Origin: CAZUSO01 sp964622775 | Lineage (GTDB): Bacteria; Bacteroidota; Bacteroidia; Chitinophagales; Chitinophagaceae | Direction: 5' to 3' | Length of the DNA: 20,002 bases | NCBI GenBank assembly: GCA_964622775.1 | Contig: CAZUSO010000052.1 | Coordinates: 1 to 20,002 of the forward strand | Part shown: piece after piece, positions 13,065 through 20,002 of the stretch | Numbering within the stretch: position 1 is the first letter of the stretch | Layout: every line of letters starts with the position of its first letter | Translations under genes and position numbers: made by a program | The notes under the pieces: model-generated | Database searches by the model: none | Told to the model about the DNA's origin: nothing | The model's input: the letters and a program-made list of their open reading frames with translations, nothing else

Positions 13065-15167
13065 TCAGTGATCTGCAACCAGATTCTGAAAATCTTCTTC
13101 TGACAGGATCTGTACCGTACCTATTTTTTTCGCTTTTTCCAATTTGGAACCGGCATCGGCGCCTACCACTAAATAATTGAGCTTACTGCTTACCCCACTC
13201 AGGATACTGCCGCCTAATGCCTCCACACGGGCTTCGGCATCACTGCGTCTGAAGCGGGACAGCACGCCTGTAAACAGGAAAGTCTTCCCCGCTAATGTTC
13301 CGCCCTCGATGCCCTGACCATCGTTCTGCCGTTGCATATTCAGCCCTAATTGTTCCAGCATATCGAGCAAATGGAGATTTTCAGGTGATTGAAAAAAATG
13401 ATACACCGAAGTTGCTACTTTCGGCCCGATATCCTCTAATGTGGCTAACTGCTCCATAGACCAGGAACTTAACTCCCGAATATGCTGCACTGCATTGGCC
13501 AGCGTTTTGGACGTTGTTTCGCCAACGAACCGGATACCGAGGGCAAATATCAGCCTGTTCAGCGGCTGCGATTTAGAAGATTCAATAGCCTGACGCAGTC
13601 GGGTTGCTGATTTTTCTCCAAACTTCTCCAGAGTTTGTATCCGCTCAAAATCCAAAGTATATAGATCAGCAATACCATGAATCAGCCCCGATGCATAAAA
13701 CCGGCGGATATTGGCATCGCCTAAGCTACGGATGTCCATCGCATCCTTAGCGGCAAAATGGATAATGCGCTCCACAACCTGTGCCGGACAGCCTAAATTA
13801 ATACAACGCCAGGCAGCCTCTCCGGGTTCTTTATAAATAGGCTCATCACAAACCGGGCAGGTTTTCGGAAATTCAATAACGGTCTCACTGCCATCACGCA
13901 GCTCGGGCAGGGATTTTACAATATAAGGAATCACATCACCGGCCCGTTCAATCAATACCGTATCACCGATCCTCAGATCTTTTTCCCTAACCACATCTTC
14001 ATTGAACAGGGAAATACTGCTGACCGTTACGCCTCCGATAGGCACGGGCTGCGTCTTGGCAACAGGCGTAATGGCGCCGGTACGACCCACCTGAAAAGTA
14101 ACATTCAGTAATTTGCTCGTTGCTTGTCGTGCCTTAAACTTATAGGCAATCGCCCAGCGCGGATGATGCGTGGTCATTCCCAACCTGTCCTGCTGAACTA
14201 ATTGGTCAACCTTAACCACCATCCCGTCAATCTCAAAAGGAAGTGTATCTCTTTTTTCCTCAAATTCCCTGCAATAAGCAAGCACCTCTTCAATAGAATG
14301 GTATTGTCTCATTTCCTGAACCGGGGTTGGGAATCCCAATTTATACAGCCATTGCAGGGTATCGTAATGTCCGGACAGCTCCACAGGGTCGTCCTGCCCC
14401 CTTTCAGTGGTATGGAAACTGACATGGTACAATACAGCGCTAAGACCCCGTTCTCCTACAACCTTCGGATCCAGCATTCTCAGGGTTCCCGATGCCGCAT
14501 TACGAGGATTGGCAAGCGGCGGAAGCCCCTCTGCAATTCGCTGTTCGTTATATTTTGTAAAAGTTTTTTTATGAATAATTACCTCGCCGCGGATTTCCAT
14601 CGTGTGAATATGCTTTTCCGAAAAGCGGGCGGACAATGGTATTGACCTGATCTGGCGAATATTTATGGTAATATCATCGCCTCTGATGCCATCTCCGCGG
14701 GTCAGACCGCGGGTCAGGAGATCATTTTCATAATAAAGCGAAATGCCAGCACCATCATATTTAGGCTCAACAGCATAAGTGACAGCCACTCCCGGCAAGC
14801 TTTCCCGGCAACGTTTATCCCACTCACGAAGGTCTTCCGCATTATAAGAATTTTCCAGGCTGAGCATAGGCACTAAATGGGATTCCGTATTGAATCCTGA
14901 GGAAAGGCCTGAAGCAATCCGTTGGGTAGGCGAATCTGTGGTTACCCACTCAGGATACTCCTGTTCCAGGTGTTTTAATGCTGCAAAAAGCCGGTCATAT
15001 TCCTCATCCGCCAGGACAGGATTGTCCTGCACATAATATTTCCAGTCGGCATAATTAATTACCCGGCGCAATTGCGCCACGAGCGTTTCCGTGCCGGCAG
15101 GATGCGTTTCCGAAAGCAGTTCTTTAGCCAATATACCTATAGCTGGTTCGTCATCGAGTTGATACAT
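13065..15167 (-). CDS. ligA: NAD-dependent DNA ligase
   Basis: LigA seals nicks in duplex DNA using NAD. With the start at 15167 (MYQLDDEPAIGILAKELL) the product is 700 residues, the usual size. The domains run in normal order. Domain Ia is followed by the adenylation domain with active-site Lys136 in VEPKYDGAG and then RGDGIRGDDIT. An OB fold follows, then a four-cysteine zinc finger (CPVCDEPI and CINLGCPAQ), helix-hairpin-helix repeats and a C-terminal BRCT domain (GKTFLFTGVLSRFRRSDAEA onward). The frame is open 14 codons upstream to 15209, but a perfect -7 box lies at 15182-15175 between the two starts. The upstream ATG would therefore not be in the transcript. It converges with the exported-protein gene and is divergent from the isomerase gene. 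Confidence 0.97.
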   Translation of the reverse strand: MYQLDDEPAIGILAKELLSETHPAGTETLVAQLRRVINYADWKYYVQDNPVLADEEYDRLFAALKHLEQEYPEWVTTDSPTQRIASGLSSGFNTESHLVPMLSLENSYNAEDLREWDKRCRESLPGVAVTYAVEPKYDGAGISLYYENDLLTRGLTRGDGIRGDDITINIRQIRSIPLSARFSEKHIHTMEIRGEVIIHKKTFTKYNEQRIAEGLPPLANPRNAASGTLRMLDPKVVGERGLSAVLYHVSFHTTERGQDDPVELSGHYDTLQWLYKLGFPTPVQEMRQYHSIEEVLAYCREFEEKRDTLPFEIDGMVVKVDQLVQQDRLGMTTHHPRWAIAYKFKARQATSKLLNVTFQVGRTGAITPVAKTQPVPIGGVTVSSISLFNEDVVREKDLRIGDTVLIERAGDVIPYIVKSLPELRDGSETVIEFPKTCPVCDEPIYKEPGEAAWRCINLGCPAQVVERIIHFAAKDAMDIRSLGDANIRRFYASGLIHGIADLYTLDFERIQTLEKFGEKSATRLRQAIESSKSQPLNRLIFALGIRFVGETTSKTLANAVQHIRELSSWSMEQLATLEDIGPKVATSVYHFFQSPENLHLLDMLEQLGLNMQRQNDGQGIEGGTLAGKTFLFTGVLSRFRRSDAEARVEALGGSILSGVSSKLNYLVVGADAGSKLEKAKKIGTVQILSEEDFQNLVADH

Positions 15168-15174
15168 AGCTCCG

Positions 15175-15182
15175 CAAAAGTA
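15175..15182 (-). promoter_or_regulatory. -7 box of ligA
   Basis: On the minus strand this reads TACTTTTG, an exact TAnnTTTG match, with CGGAGCT between it and the ATG. The start site must fall within or next to those 7 bases, so the ligA message should be leaderless or nearly so. No TTG is found at the normal -33 spacing. Confidence 0.55.
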
Positions 15183-15264
15183 TTTAAAAAAGGATCGATT
15201 TTCCGGCATTTTTCAAGATTCCATATATCCGGCTATCGGGGAAAAGCATAAAAATTATTTTTAT

Positions 15265-15293
15265 CTGCAAATTCATTTTTTCCATTAAATTTG
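15265..15293 (+). promoter_or_regulatory. Probable promoter of the peptidyl-prolyl isomerase gene
   Basis: TAAATTTG (15286-15293) matches the -7 consensus. The -33 position carries CTG (15265-15267) at 18 bases, one base off TTG. The ATG is 36 bases after the box. Confidence 0.55.
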
Positions 15294-15329
15294 CAGCCTT
15301 TTATAATATAATTTTAGCTTCAGAAGCCT

Positions 15330-17471
15330 ATGTCTGTAATTCAAACCATTCGCAATAAGTATGCCAAGGTAATGTTCTTTGTGATGATCCTGGCACTCTT
15401 AGGGTTTATCTTAATGTATGCAACTAATGATATTGGTTCATTCTTCAATAAATCTACTTCCGTGGGAGCGATCAACGGAGACAAGATTGATTACCAGGAA
15501 TATGAAGCGCTGGTGCAACAACGCCAGAATCAGATTAAGCAGCAAAATCCCAATGCCAGTCTGAACGAAAGCCAGGAAGCACAGCTTCGTGACCAGGTAT
15601 GGAATCAAATGATAAATGACCACCTGCTGGGTAATGTGAATGAAAAGCTTGGTCTTGTGGTGACTAAGGCGGAAATTACCGATATGATTTCCGGCCCGAA
15701 TCCTGACCAGCAGGTTCGTCAGGCCTTTACCAATCCGAATACGGGACAATTTGACCCTCAGGAAGCCATTGCAACGGTTCAACGTCTGGAACGCAGCAAG
15801 GATCCTAATGAGAAGATGGCCTGGGAAAACTTCAAAGCCGAACTGACAAAGCAACGCTTAGAGAACAAATTTAACGCTATGGTTAACGGAGCGATTTACA
15901 CGCCCAAAGCCATATTAGATGCCGGCAATAAGGATCGTTACGTGTTTGCTTCGGCACAATACGTGCAACTGCCCTACTCCCTGATTAATGATAATGACGT
16001 GAAGGCTTCCGATGATGAAATTCAAAAATATATGGAAGCCCATCGACCCTTATTTGAACAAAAGAATCCCTCCCGCTCCATCGAATATGTTTCCTTTGAT
16101 GTAACGCCTTCGAGCCTTGATTCGCAAAAAGTGTTCGGAGCATTAGATACCTTGAAAAATTCATTTGCCACGGCCACAGATATTGATGCATTTATCAACC
16201 GTAATTCTGAAAATCCCATGCGGGCTCTGTATCAAACGGATCAGACCCTAAAGGGATTTCCGAATGCATCCGAATTAATGGCTGCTCCGGCCGGGTCGGT
16301 TATAGGTCCTTTTTATAGCCCGGCTAATGCTTATATGCTGGCCCGCATTGAGGAAAAACGGACATTGCCAGATTCTGTGAAATGCCGCCATATTTTAGTG
16401 ACCTTTAAACAAGGCGCCCAGGAAATAAGAAGCGATGCAGAGGCCAAATCCCGCATAGACAGTGCAGTAGCACAGGTAAAAGCCGGTGTTTCGTTTGATT
16501 CCGTTGTGCAAATATATTCCGACGATCCGGGCAGCGTACAGAGAGGCGGAGAATACGATTATGCAGTAACGCAGAAATCCATATTAACCAAACCCTTCGG
16601 CGATTTTATTTTTGAAGGCAAAACCGGCGAAAGCAAAATCGTCCGCGTAGAAAGTGAGAATTACAGCGGCTATCATTATGTTGAGATACTGCACCAGGGT
16701 GCGCCCGTTGCTACCAGCAAAATTGCGCTGGTGAGCAAGCAACTTACTCCTGATCAGAATACATACAACGATGTGTTTACCAAAGCCTCTCAGTTTGCCA
16801 ATAAGGTTGCCGCCGATCCGAAAGTATTTGATAAAGAAGTGCAGGCTGCCGGCCTGATCAAGCAACCGGCTTATGGTCTGGACGCAAACAGCTCTTTAGT
16901 CGGTAATTTAGGTGCAGCAAGGGATTTGGTAAAATGGGCTTATTCTGCCAAGGTTAATGATGTATCTCCCATTATGACTTTAGGTGATAAATATGTGGTG
17001 GCAAAATTGAACGGAATTCAAAAAGCAGGCCTGCCCAATATCACCGATGACAACAGAGCCTCTTTAGCCAATTTCGTTATGCGCGGAAAAAAAGCTCAGC
17101 TTCTGGCAGACCGAAATAAAGGGAAAACACTGGAAGCTATAGCTCAGGCAGAAAACCAACAGGTCGTTGCCGATGATTCGCTCACATTCTACGGCGGACG
17201 TTCTGCAATCAGTCAGGAGGCAAAAGCTTTAGGGTATGTTTTCTGCAAATCTTTTAAAGAAAACACCCTTTCTCCTGCTATCAGCGGAAGAAGTTCCGTA
17301 GTTTTTATTCAGGTAAGCAACCGGACTGAAGCTCCGGTACCTGCCGAACGTAATCTGGAAATGGAACAGATGATGAGTACAATGATGTCTAAAAATAATG
17401 CAGTAGGTGGAGTTATCCAGGGGATGCGGGAAAAGGCTAATGTGGAAGATACCAGAGGACAGCTATACTAA
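15330..17471 (+). CDS. Membrane-anchored periplasmic peptidyl-prolyl isomerase, PpiD/SurA type
   Basis: The 713-residue protein should assist folding of exported and outer-membrane proteins. A short basic N-terminus and one membrane helix (about 14-31, VMFFVMILALLGFILMYA) anchor it with the bulk in the periplasm. A SurA-like N-terminal chaperone region follows (VGAINGDKIDYQEYEALVQQ, about 45-250). A parvulin domain lies at about 346-455 (CRHILVTFKQGAQ, YSDDPGSVQRGGEYDY, GYHYVEILHQ). A long C-terminal chaperone part ends in a charged, Met-rich tail. This domain order is that of PpiD, and the size is typical for Bacteroidota homologues. It has its own promoter and a very strong terminator, so it is monocistronic. 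Confidence 0.9.
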   Translation: MSVIQTIRNKYAKVMFFVMILALLGFILMYATNDIGSFFNKSTSVGAINGDKIDYQEYEALVQQRQNQIKQQNPNASLNESQEAQLRDQVWNQMINDHLLGNVNEKLGLVVTKAEITDMISGPNPDQQVRQAFTNPNTGQFDPQEAIATVQRLERSKDPNEKMAWENFKAELTKQRLENKFNAMVNGAIYTPKAILDAGNKDRYVFASAQYVQLPYSLINDNDVKASDDEIQKYMEAHRPLFEQKNPSRSIEYVSFDVTPSSLDSQKVFGALDTLKNSFATATDIDAFINRNSENPMRALYQTDQTLKGFPNASELMAAPAGSVIGPFYSPANAYMLARIEEKRTLPDSVKCRHILVTFKQGAQEIRSDAEAKSRIDSAVAQVKAGVSFDSVVQIYSDDPGSVQRGGEYDYAVTQKSILTKPFGDFIFEGKTGESKIVRVESENYSGYHYVEILHQGAPVATSKIALVSKQLTPDQNTYNDVFTKASQFANKVAADPKVFDKEVQAAGLIKQPAYGLDANSSLVGNLGAARDLVKWAYSAKVNDVSPIMTLGDKYVVAKLNGIQKAGLPNITDDNRASLANFVMRGKKAQLLADRNKGKTLEAIAQAENQQVVADDSLTFYGGRSAISQEAKALGYVFCKSFKENTLSPAISGRSSVVFIQVSNRTEAPVPAERNLEMEQMMSTMMSKNNAVGGVIQGMREKANVEDTRGQLY

Positions 17472-17506
17472 TCAATATTCCAACTGGAATTATGAAATAA
17501 TGGAGC

Positions 17507-17532
17507 AAAAAGGGGGCGGTTGCCCCCTTTTT
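17507..17532. terminator. Near-perfect intrinsic terminator after the isomerase gene
   Basis: AAAAAGGGGGC (17507-17517) and GCCCCCTTTTT (17522-17532) form an 11-bp perfect stem with a GGTT tetraloop. The A/T arms give a T-run in both directions. It lies 35 bases after the isomerase stop codon and 31 bases before the next ATG, so the glycosyltransferase genes need their own promoter; none matching the consensus was found in the gap. Confidence 0.9.
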
Positions 17533-17563
17533 CCGATAACCCCGGCACGATTCATTTCAGCTT

Positions 17564-18673
17564 ATGTCAACACGGAAAAAAATTATCCTGACAGTCACGA
17601 ATGATCTCAATTACGATCAGCGGATGGATCGTATCTGCACTTCGCTGGCTCATGCGGGATATGACGTGCTGCTGGTTGGCTGGAGGTGGCATAGTAGCGA
17701 ACCCCTGCAGGAAAAACCTTTTCGCCGGCACCGCTTATTCGTACCCTGGAAAAAAGGAAAAATACTGTATGTGTTTTATTGGTTGCGCCTGTTCTTTTAT
17801 TTGTTGCTTCAAAAAGCCGATGCGCTCTGCGCTATCGATCTTGATACCATATTGCCTGTTTTTTTGATTGCTAAGATTAAAGGTTGCAAACGGGTATATG
17901 ATGCGCATGAGATCTTTACCGAAATGCAGGAAGTGGCTTTACGACCCGGTGTAAAAAGGCTTTGGGAATGGATTGGCCGTTTTTGTGTTCCTCATTTTCC
18001 GGCAGGCTATACCATAGGTGAATGCTATGCGGAATTTTTCCGGGAAAAATACGGAGTGTTTTATTCCATTGTACGCAACGCAACCATCCTGCAGCCGCTT
18101 TCGGTTCCTTCAAAGTCAGAGCGGATCATCTTATACCAGGGCGGCGTAAATGTCGGCCGGTGTTTCGAATACCTGATTCCGGCCATGCAAAAAGTGGATG
18201 CACAATTAGTCGTTTGCGGAAAAGGAAATTTTTTTGAAGAAGCCCATGCCCTGACCCGGCAATATCATCTGGAGGACAAAATAACTTTTAAGGGCTATGT
18301 AGCACCGGATACACTGAAAACATACACCATTAAAGCCTGGATTGGACTTACTTTATTCGAAGCGAAAGGACTCAGTAATAAACTATCCATGGCGAATCGC
18401 TTTTTTGATTATATGCATGCCGGGGTGCCGCAGTTGTGCATGGCTTATCCGGAATATAAAAAGGTCAATGAAACATTTGAGCTGGCCTGCCTGATAGACC
18501 ATCCTGACCCCGACATAATATCAGATGCTCTGAACCGTTTATTAACCGATGATGATTATCATCAAAGATTACAGGAAAATGCGTTGAATGCAAGGAAAGT
18601 GTATTGCTGGCAGGAGGAAGAAGTTCGCCTTCTGGAGGTTTACCGGCGCCTGTTCGCACCCGATAAAAAATGA
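17564..18673 (+). CDS. Glycosyltransferase, GT-B fold, family 4-like
   Basis: This 369-residue cytoplasmic or membrane-associated enzyme probably adds a sugar to a cell-surface glycan. The N-terminal Rossmann half starts KIILTVTNDLNYDQRMDRIC and has VYDAHEIFTE near 116-125. The C-terminal half has ILYQGGVNVGR (about 188-198), KITFKGYVAP, and the donor-site region GLSNKLSMANRFFDYMHAGV (about 269-288), which corresponds to the nucleotide-sugar binding segment of GT4 enzymes. A hydrophobic stretch at about 68-82 (ILYVFYWLRLFFYLL) may attach it to the membrane. Donor and acceptor cannot be read from the sequence. Its TGA stop overlaps the next gene's ATG, showing translational coupling. Confidence 0.85.
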   Translation: MSTRKKIILTVTNDLNYDQRMDRICTSLAHAGYDVLLVGWRWHSSEPLQEKPFRRHRLFVPWKKGKILYVFYWLRLFFYLLLQKADALCAIDLDTILPVFLIAKIKGCKRVYDAHEIFTEMQEVALRPGVKRLWEWIGRFCVPHFPAGYTIGECYAEFFREKYGVFYSIVRNATILQPLSVPSKSERIILYQGGVNVGRCFEYLIPAMQKVDAQLVVCGKGNFFEEAHALTRQYHLEDKITFKGYVAPDTLKTYTIKAWIGLTLFEAKGLSNKLSMANRFFDYMHAGVPQLCMAYPEYKKVNETFELACLIDHPDPDIISDALNRLLTDDDYHQRLQENALNARKVYCWQEEEVRLLEVYRRLFAPDKK

Positions 18674-19803
18674 TGAAAACTCAGGCAATGAAGTTGCATA
18701 TTATATCGTCTGATGTGCCTTTCCCCCCGGATTACGGCGGGATGGTAGATGTATTTTACAAGATTAAATGCCTGAAAGAAGCAGGCGTAAAGATCTACCT
18801 GCATTGTTTCGAATATGGGCGGGGTCACCCTCCGGCTTTGGAACCTTATTGTGAGACCATTTTTTATTATAAACGAAAAACAGGCTTGCACGGCATTTCG
18901 CTGAATAAGCCCTATATGATGACTTCCCGCCGGGACGGGAAAATGCTGCAAAACCTGATCAATATAGAAGCACCGATTCTTTACGAGGGCATTCATACCA
19001 CTTATTATCTTTCTCATCCCGTTTTGGCCGGTCGATTTACCATTATGCGGAATCAGAACCTGGAACAGGATTACTATCATCGGCTTGCGAAAAGAGAAGC
19101 CCCCGGCTTTGCCAAGCTCTATTATAATATTGAATCAAAATTGCTCCGGAAAAAGGAAGCACAACTTCAGGCGGCAGATGCCTTTTTCACCGTAGCCGAA
19201 CATGATCATACATTTTTCAAAAAAATGTATCCTGATAAAATACACGAGTACATTCCTTCATTTCATCCCTATAATACTGTTCAGATTCAGCCCGGCAGCG
19301 GCAGATATATCCTATATCACGGGAACCTTGCCCATCCGGAAAACGTGGAAGCCACCTTGTTTTTATTGGATGAGATTGCTCCTAAGCTCAACCAGCCTTT
19401 TGTCTTTGCCGGCAAGGATCCCGATGAAAAACTGAAACAACGCTGCGCGCTTTTACCGCATTGCTCCGTGATTGAAAACCCGGACATGGCGACAATGGAG
19501 GAACTTATTGCCAATGCGCATATCAATGTGCTGCCCACGTTTCAGCCCACGGGACTGAAGCTAAAATTACTACATGCCCTGTTTATCGGTCGCCATGTAG
19601 TGGTGAATGATGATATGGTAACCGGCACCGGCCTGGCGTCCGTTTGCCGGATCGCCAACAATGCAGAAGACTTCCTGCAGCATATGAACGCATGCATGCA
19701 GCAGCCATTTGAAGCCTCCGATATTCAGGAACGATCCCGTATCTTATTGCAGCGTTATGATAATATCGCCAATGCCGAACGGATTATTTCTTTTTTGAAA
19801 TAA
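18670..19803 (+). CDS. Glycosyltransferase, GT-B fold, family 4-like
   Basis: This is a second glycosyltransferase of 377 residues, overlapping the first by four bases (ATGA). The N-terminus MKLHIISSDVPFPPDYGGMV is typical of GT4 proteins; the start may be 18670 or an internal ATG at 18673 or 18688. The C-terminal half has YILYHGNLAHPENVEATLFL (about 213-232), FVFAGKDPDEKLK and LPTFQPTGLKLKLLHALFIG (about 290-309). The last equals the donor-binding segment, with Thr-Gly-Leu-Lys in place of the more usual Glu-Gly. Sugar specificity is unknown. The pair probably works on one surface polysaccharide; the pathway's other genes may lie to the right of the window. Confidence 0.85.
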   Translation: MMKTQAMKLHIISSDVPFPPDYGGMVDVFYKIKCLKEAGVKIYLHCFEYGRGHPPALEPYCETIFYYKRKTGLHGISLNKPYMMTSRRDGKMLQNLINIEAPILYEGIHTTYYLSHPVLAGRFTIMRNQNLEQDYYHRLAKREAPGFAKLYYNIESKLLRKKEAQLQAADAFFTVAEHDHTFFKKMYPDKIHEYIPSFHPYNTVQIQPGSGRYILYHGNLAHPENVEATLFLLDEIAPKLNQPFVFAGKDPDEKLKQRCALLPHCSVIENPDMATMEELIANAHINVLPTFQPTGLKLKLLHALFIGRHVVVNDDMVTGTGLASVCRIANNAEDFLQHMNACMQQPFEASDIQERSRILLQRYDNIANAERIISFLK

Positions 19804-20002
19804 AAAAACGCAACAATACAGGTACACCCAAACCGGCATAATCAGCAGGGAAATCGCTTTTAGTCCTTCTGCTGTATTAGGCGAACACATTTTGTCTCTA
19901 TGCATAAAAAGTATTAACCCCTATACTCGTATTTTGAATTAACACCACTCAAGTTTGACACGTTTTTTTGTTTTTATGGGCTGCAATGCTTGATTTTACT
20001 GG
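19804..20002. other. Right-edge non-coding sequence
   Basis: These 199 bases follow the second glycosyltransferase. No supported gene, terminator or consensus promoter was seen. An ATG at 19986 opens a frame to the window edge (MLDFT...), but six codons cannot be judged. Confidence 0.4.

Noticed and set aside
15168..15209. Upstream ATG for ligA
   Set aside because: It lies upstream of a perfect -7 promoter box and adds residues not expected in LigA.
19700..19904. Minus-strand frame with a hydrophobic stretch (LKAISLLIMPVWVYLYCCVF)
   Set aside because: It looked like a membrane-protein end, but the frame runs on antisense into the glycosyltransferase gene. A stop sits just upstream of its ATG, and there is no supporting domain.
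19952..19958. TTGACA near the right edge as a -35 element
   Set aside because: Bacteroidota primary promoters do not use the TTGACA/TATAAT pair, and no TAnnTTTG box follows at a proper distance.

Overview
The window looks like an ordinary chromosomal stretch from a member of the Bacteroidota, probably a Chitinophagaceae/Sphingobacteriia-type genome (the family level is inference). Three things point there. Several genes are preceded by the Bacteroidota promoter signature (TTG about 19 bases upstream of TAnnTTTG). Shine-Dalgarno sequences are weak or absent. A small exported protein resembles the C-terminal domain of the Bacteroidota gliding/type IX secretion protein GldM. No tRNA, rRNA, CRISPR array, insertion sequence, phage gene or integrase was recognised.

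Layout, left to right. The left edge carries a leftward promoter for a gene that lies almost wholly outside the window. At 230-1974 (minus) an ECF sigma factor is followed after 2 bases by its likely membrane anti-sigma factor, which carries a TPR-like tail. At 2150-3713 (plus) lie an alpha/beta hydrolase and a CBS-domain protein. At 3726-8671 (minus) come pyc (pyruvate carboxylase), a strong terminator, then pyrH (UMP kinase) and nth (endonuclease III), the last two probably co-transcribed. At 8879-9964 (minus) is a mannose-1-phosphate guanylyltransferase. It is divergent from a plus-strand pair of a stand-alone feoA-like gene and nadD.

Positions 10867-11664 form the only long gene-free stretch, about 800 bases. 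It contains two hairpin-forming inverted repeats, a candidate structured RNA ending in a terminator-like element, and three evenly spaced copies of a 12-base operator-like palindrome. A textbook Bacteroidota promoter follows, reading into a MarC-family membrane protein. Next come a small exported GldM-C-like protein (plus) and ligA (minus). A large membrane-anchored peptidyl-prolyl isomerase (PpiD/SurA type) ends in a near-perfect terminator. Two overlapping glycosyltransferase genes close the window.

Most genes are housekeeping: anaplerosis, pyrimidine nucleotides, NAD synthesis, DNA repair and ligation. GDP-mannose synthesis and the two glycosyltransferases suggest surface polysaccharide production, but they are about 7.5 kb apart and not in one operon. 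No clear new multi-gene system was found. The most promising unexplained material is the non-coding region 10867-11664. Functional calls rest on reading motifs by eye; no database search or folding program was run.
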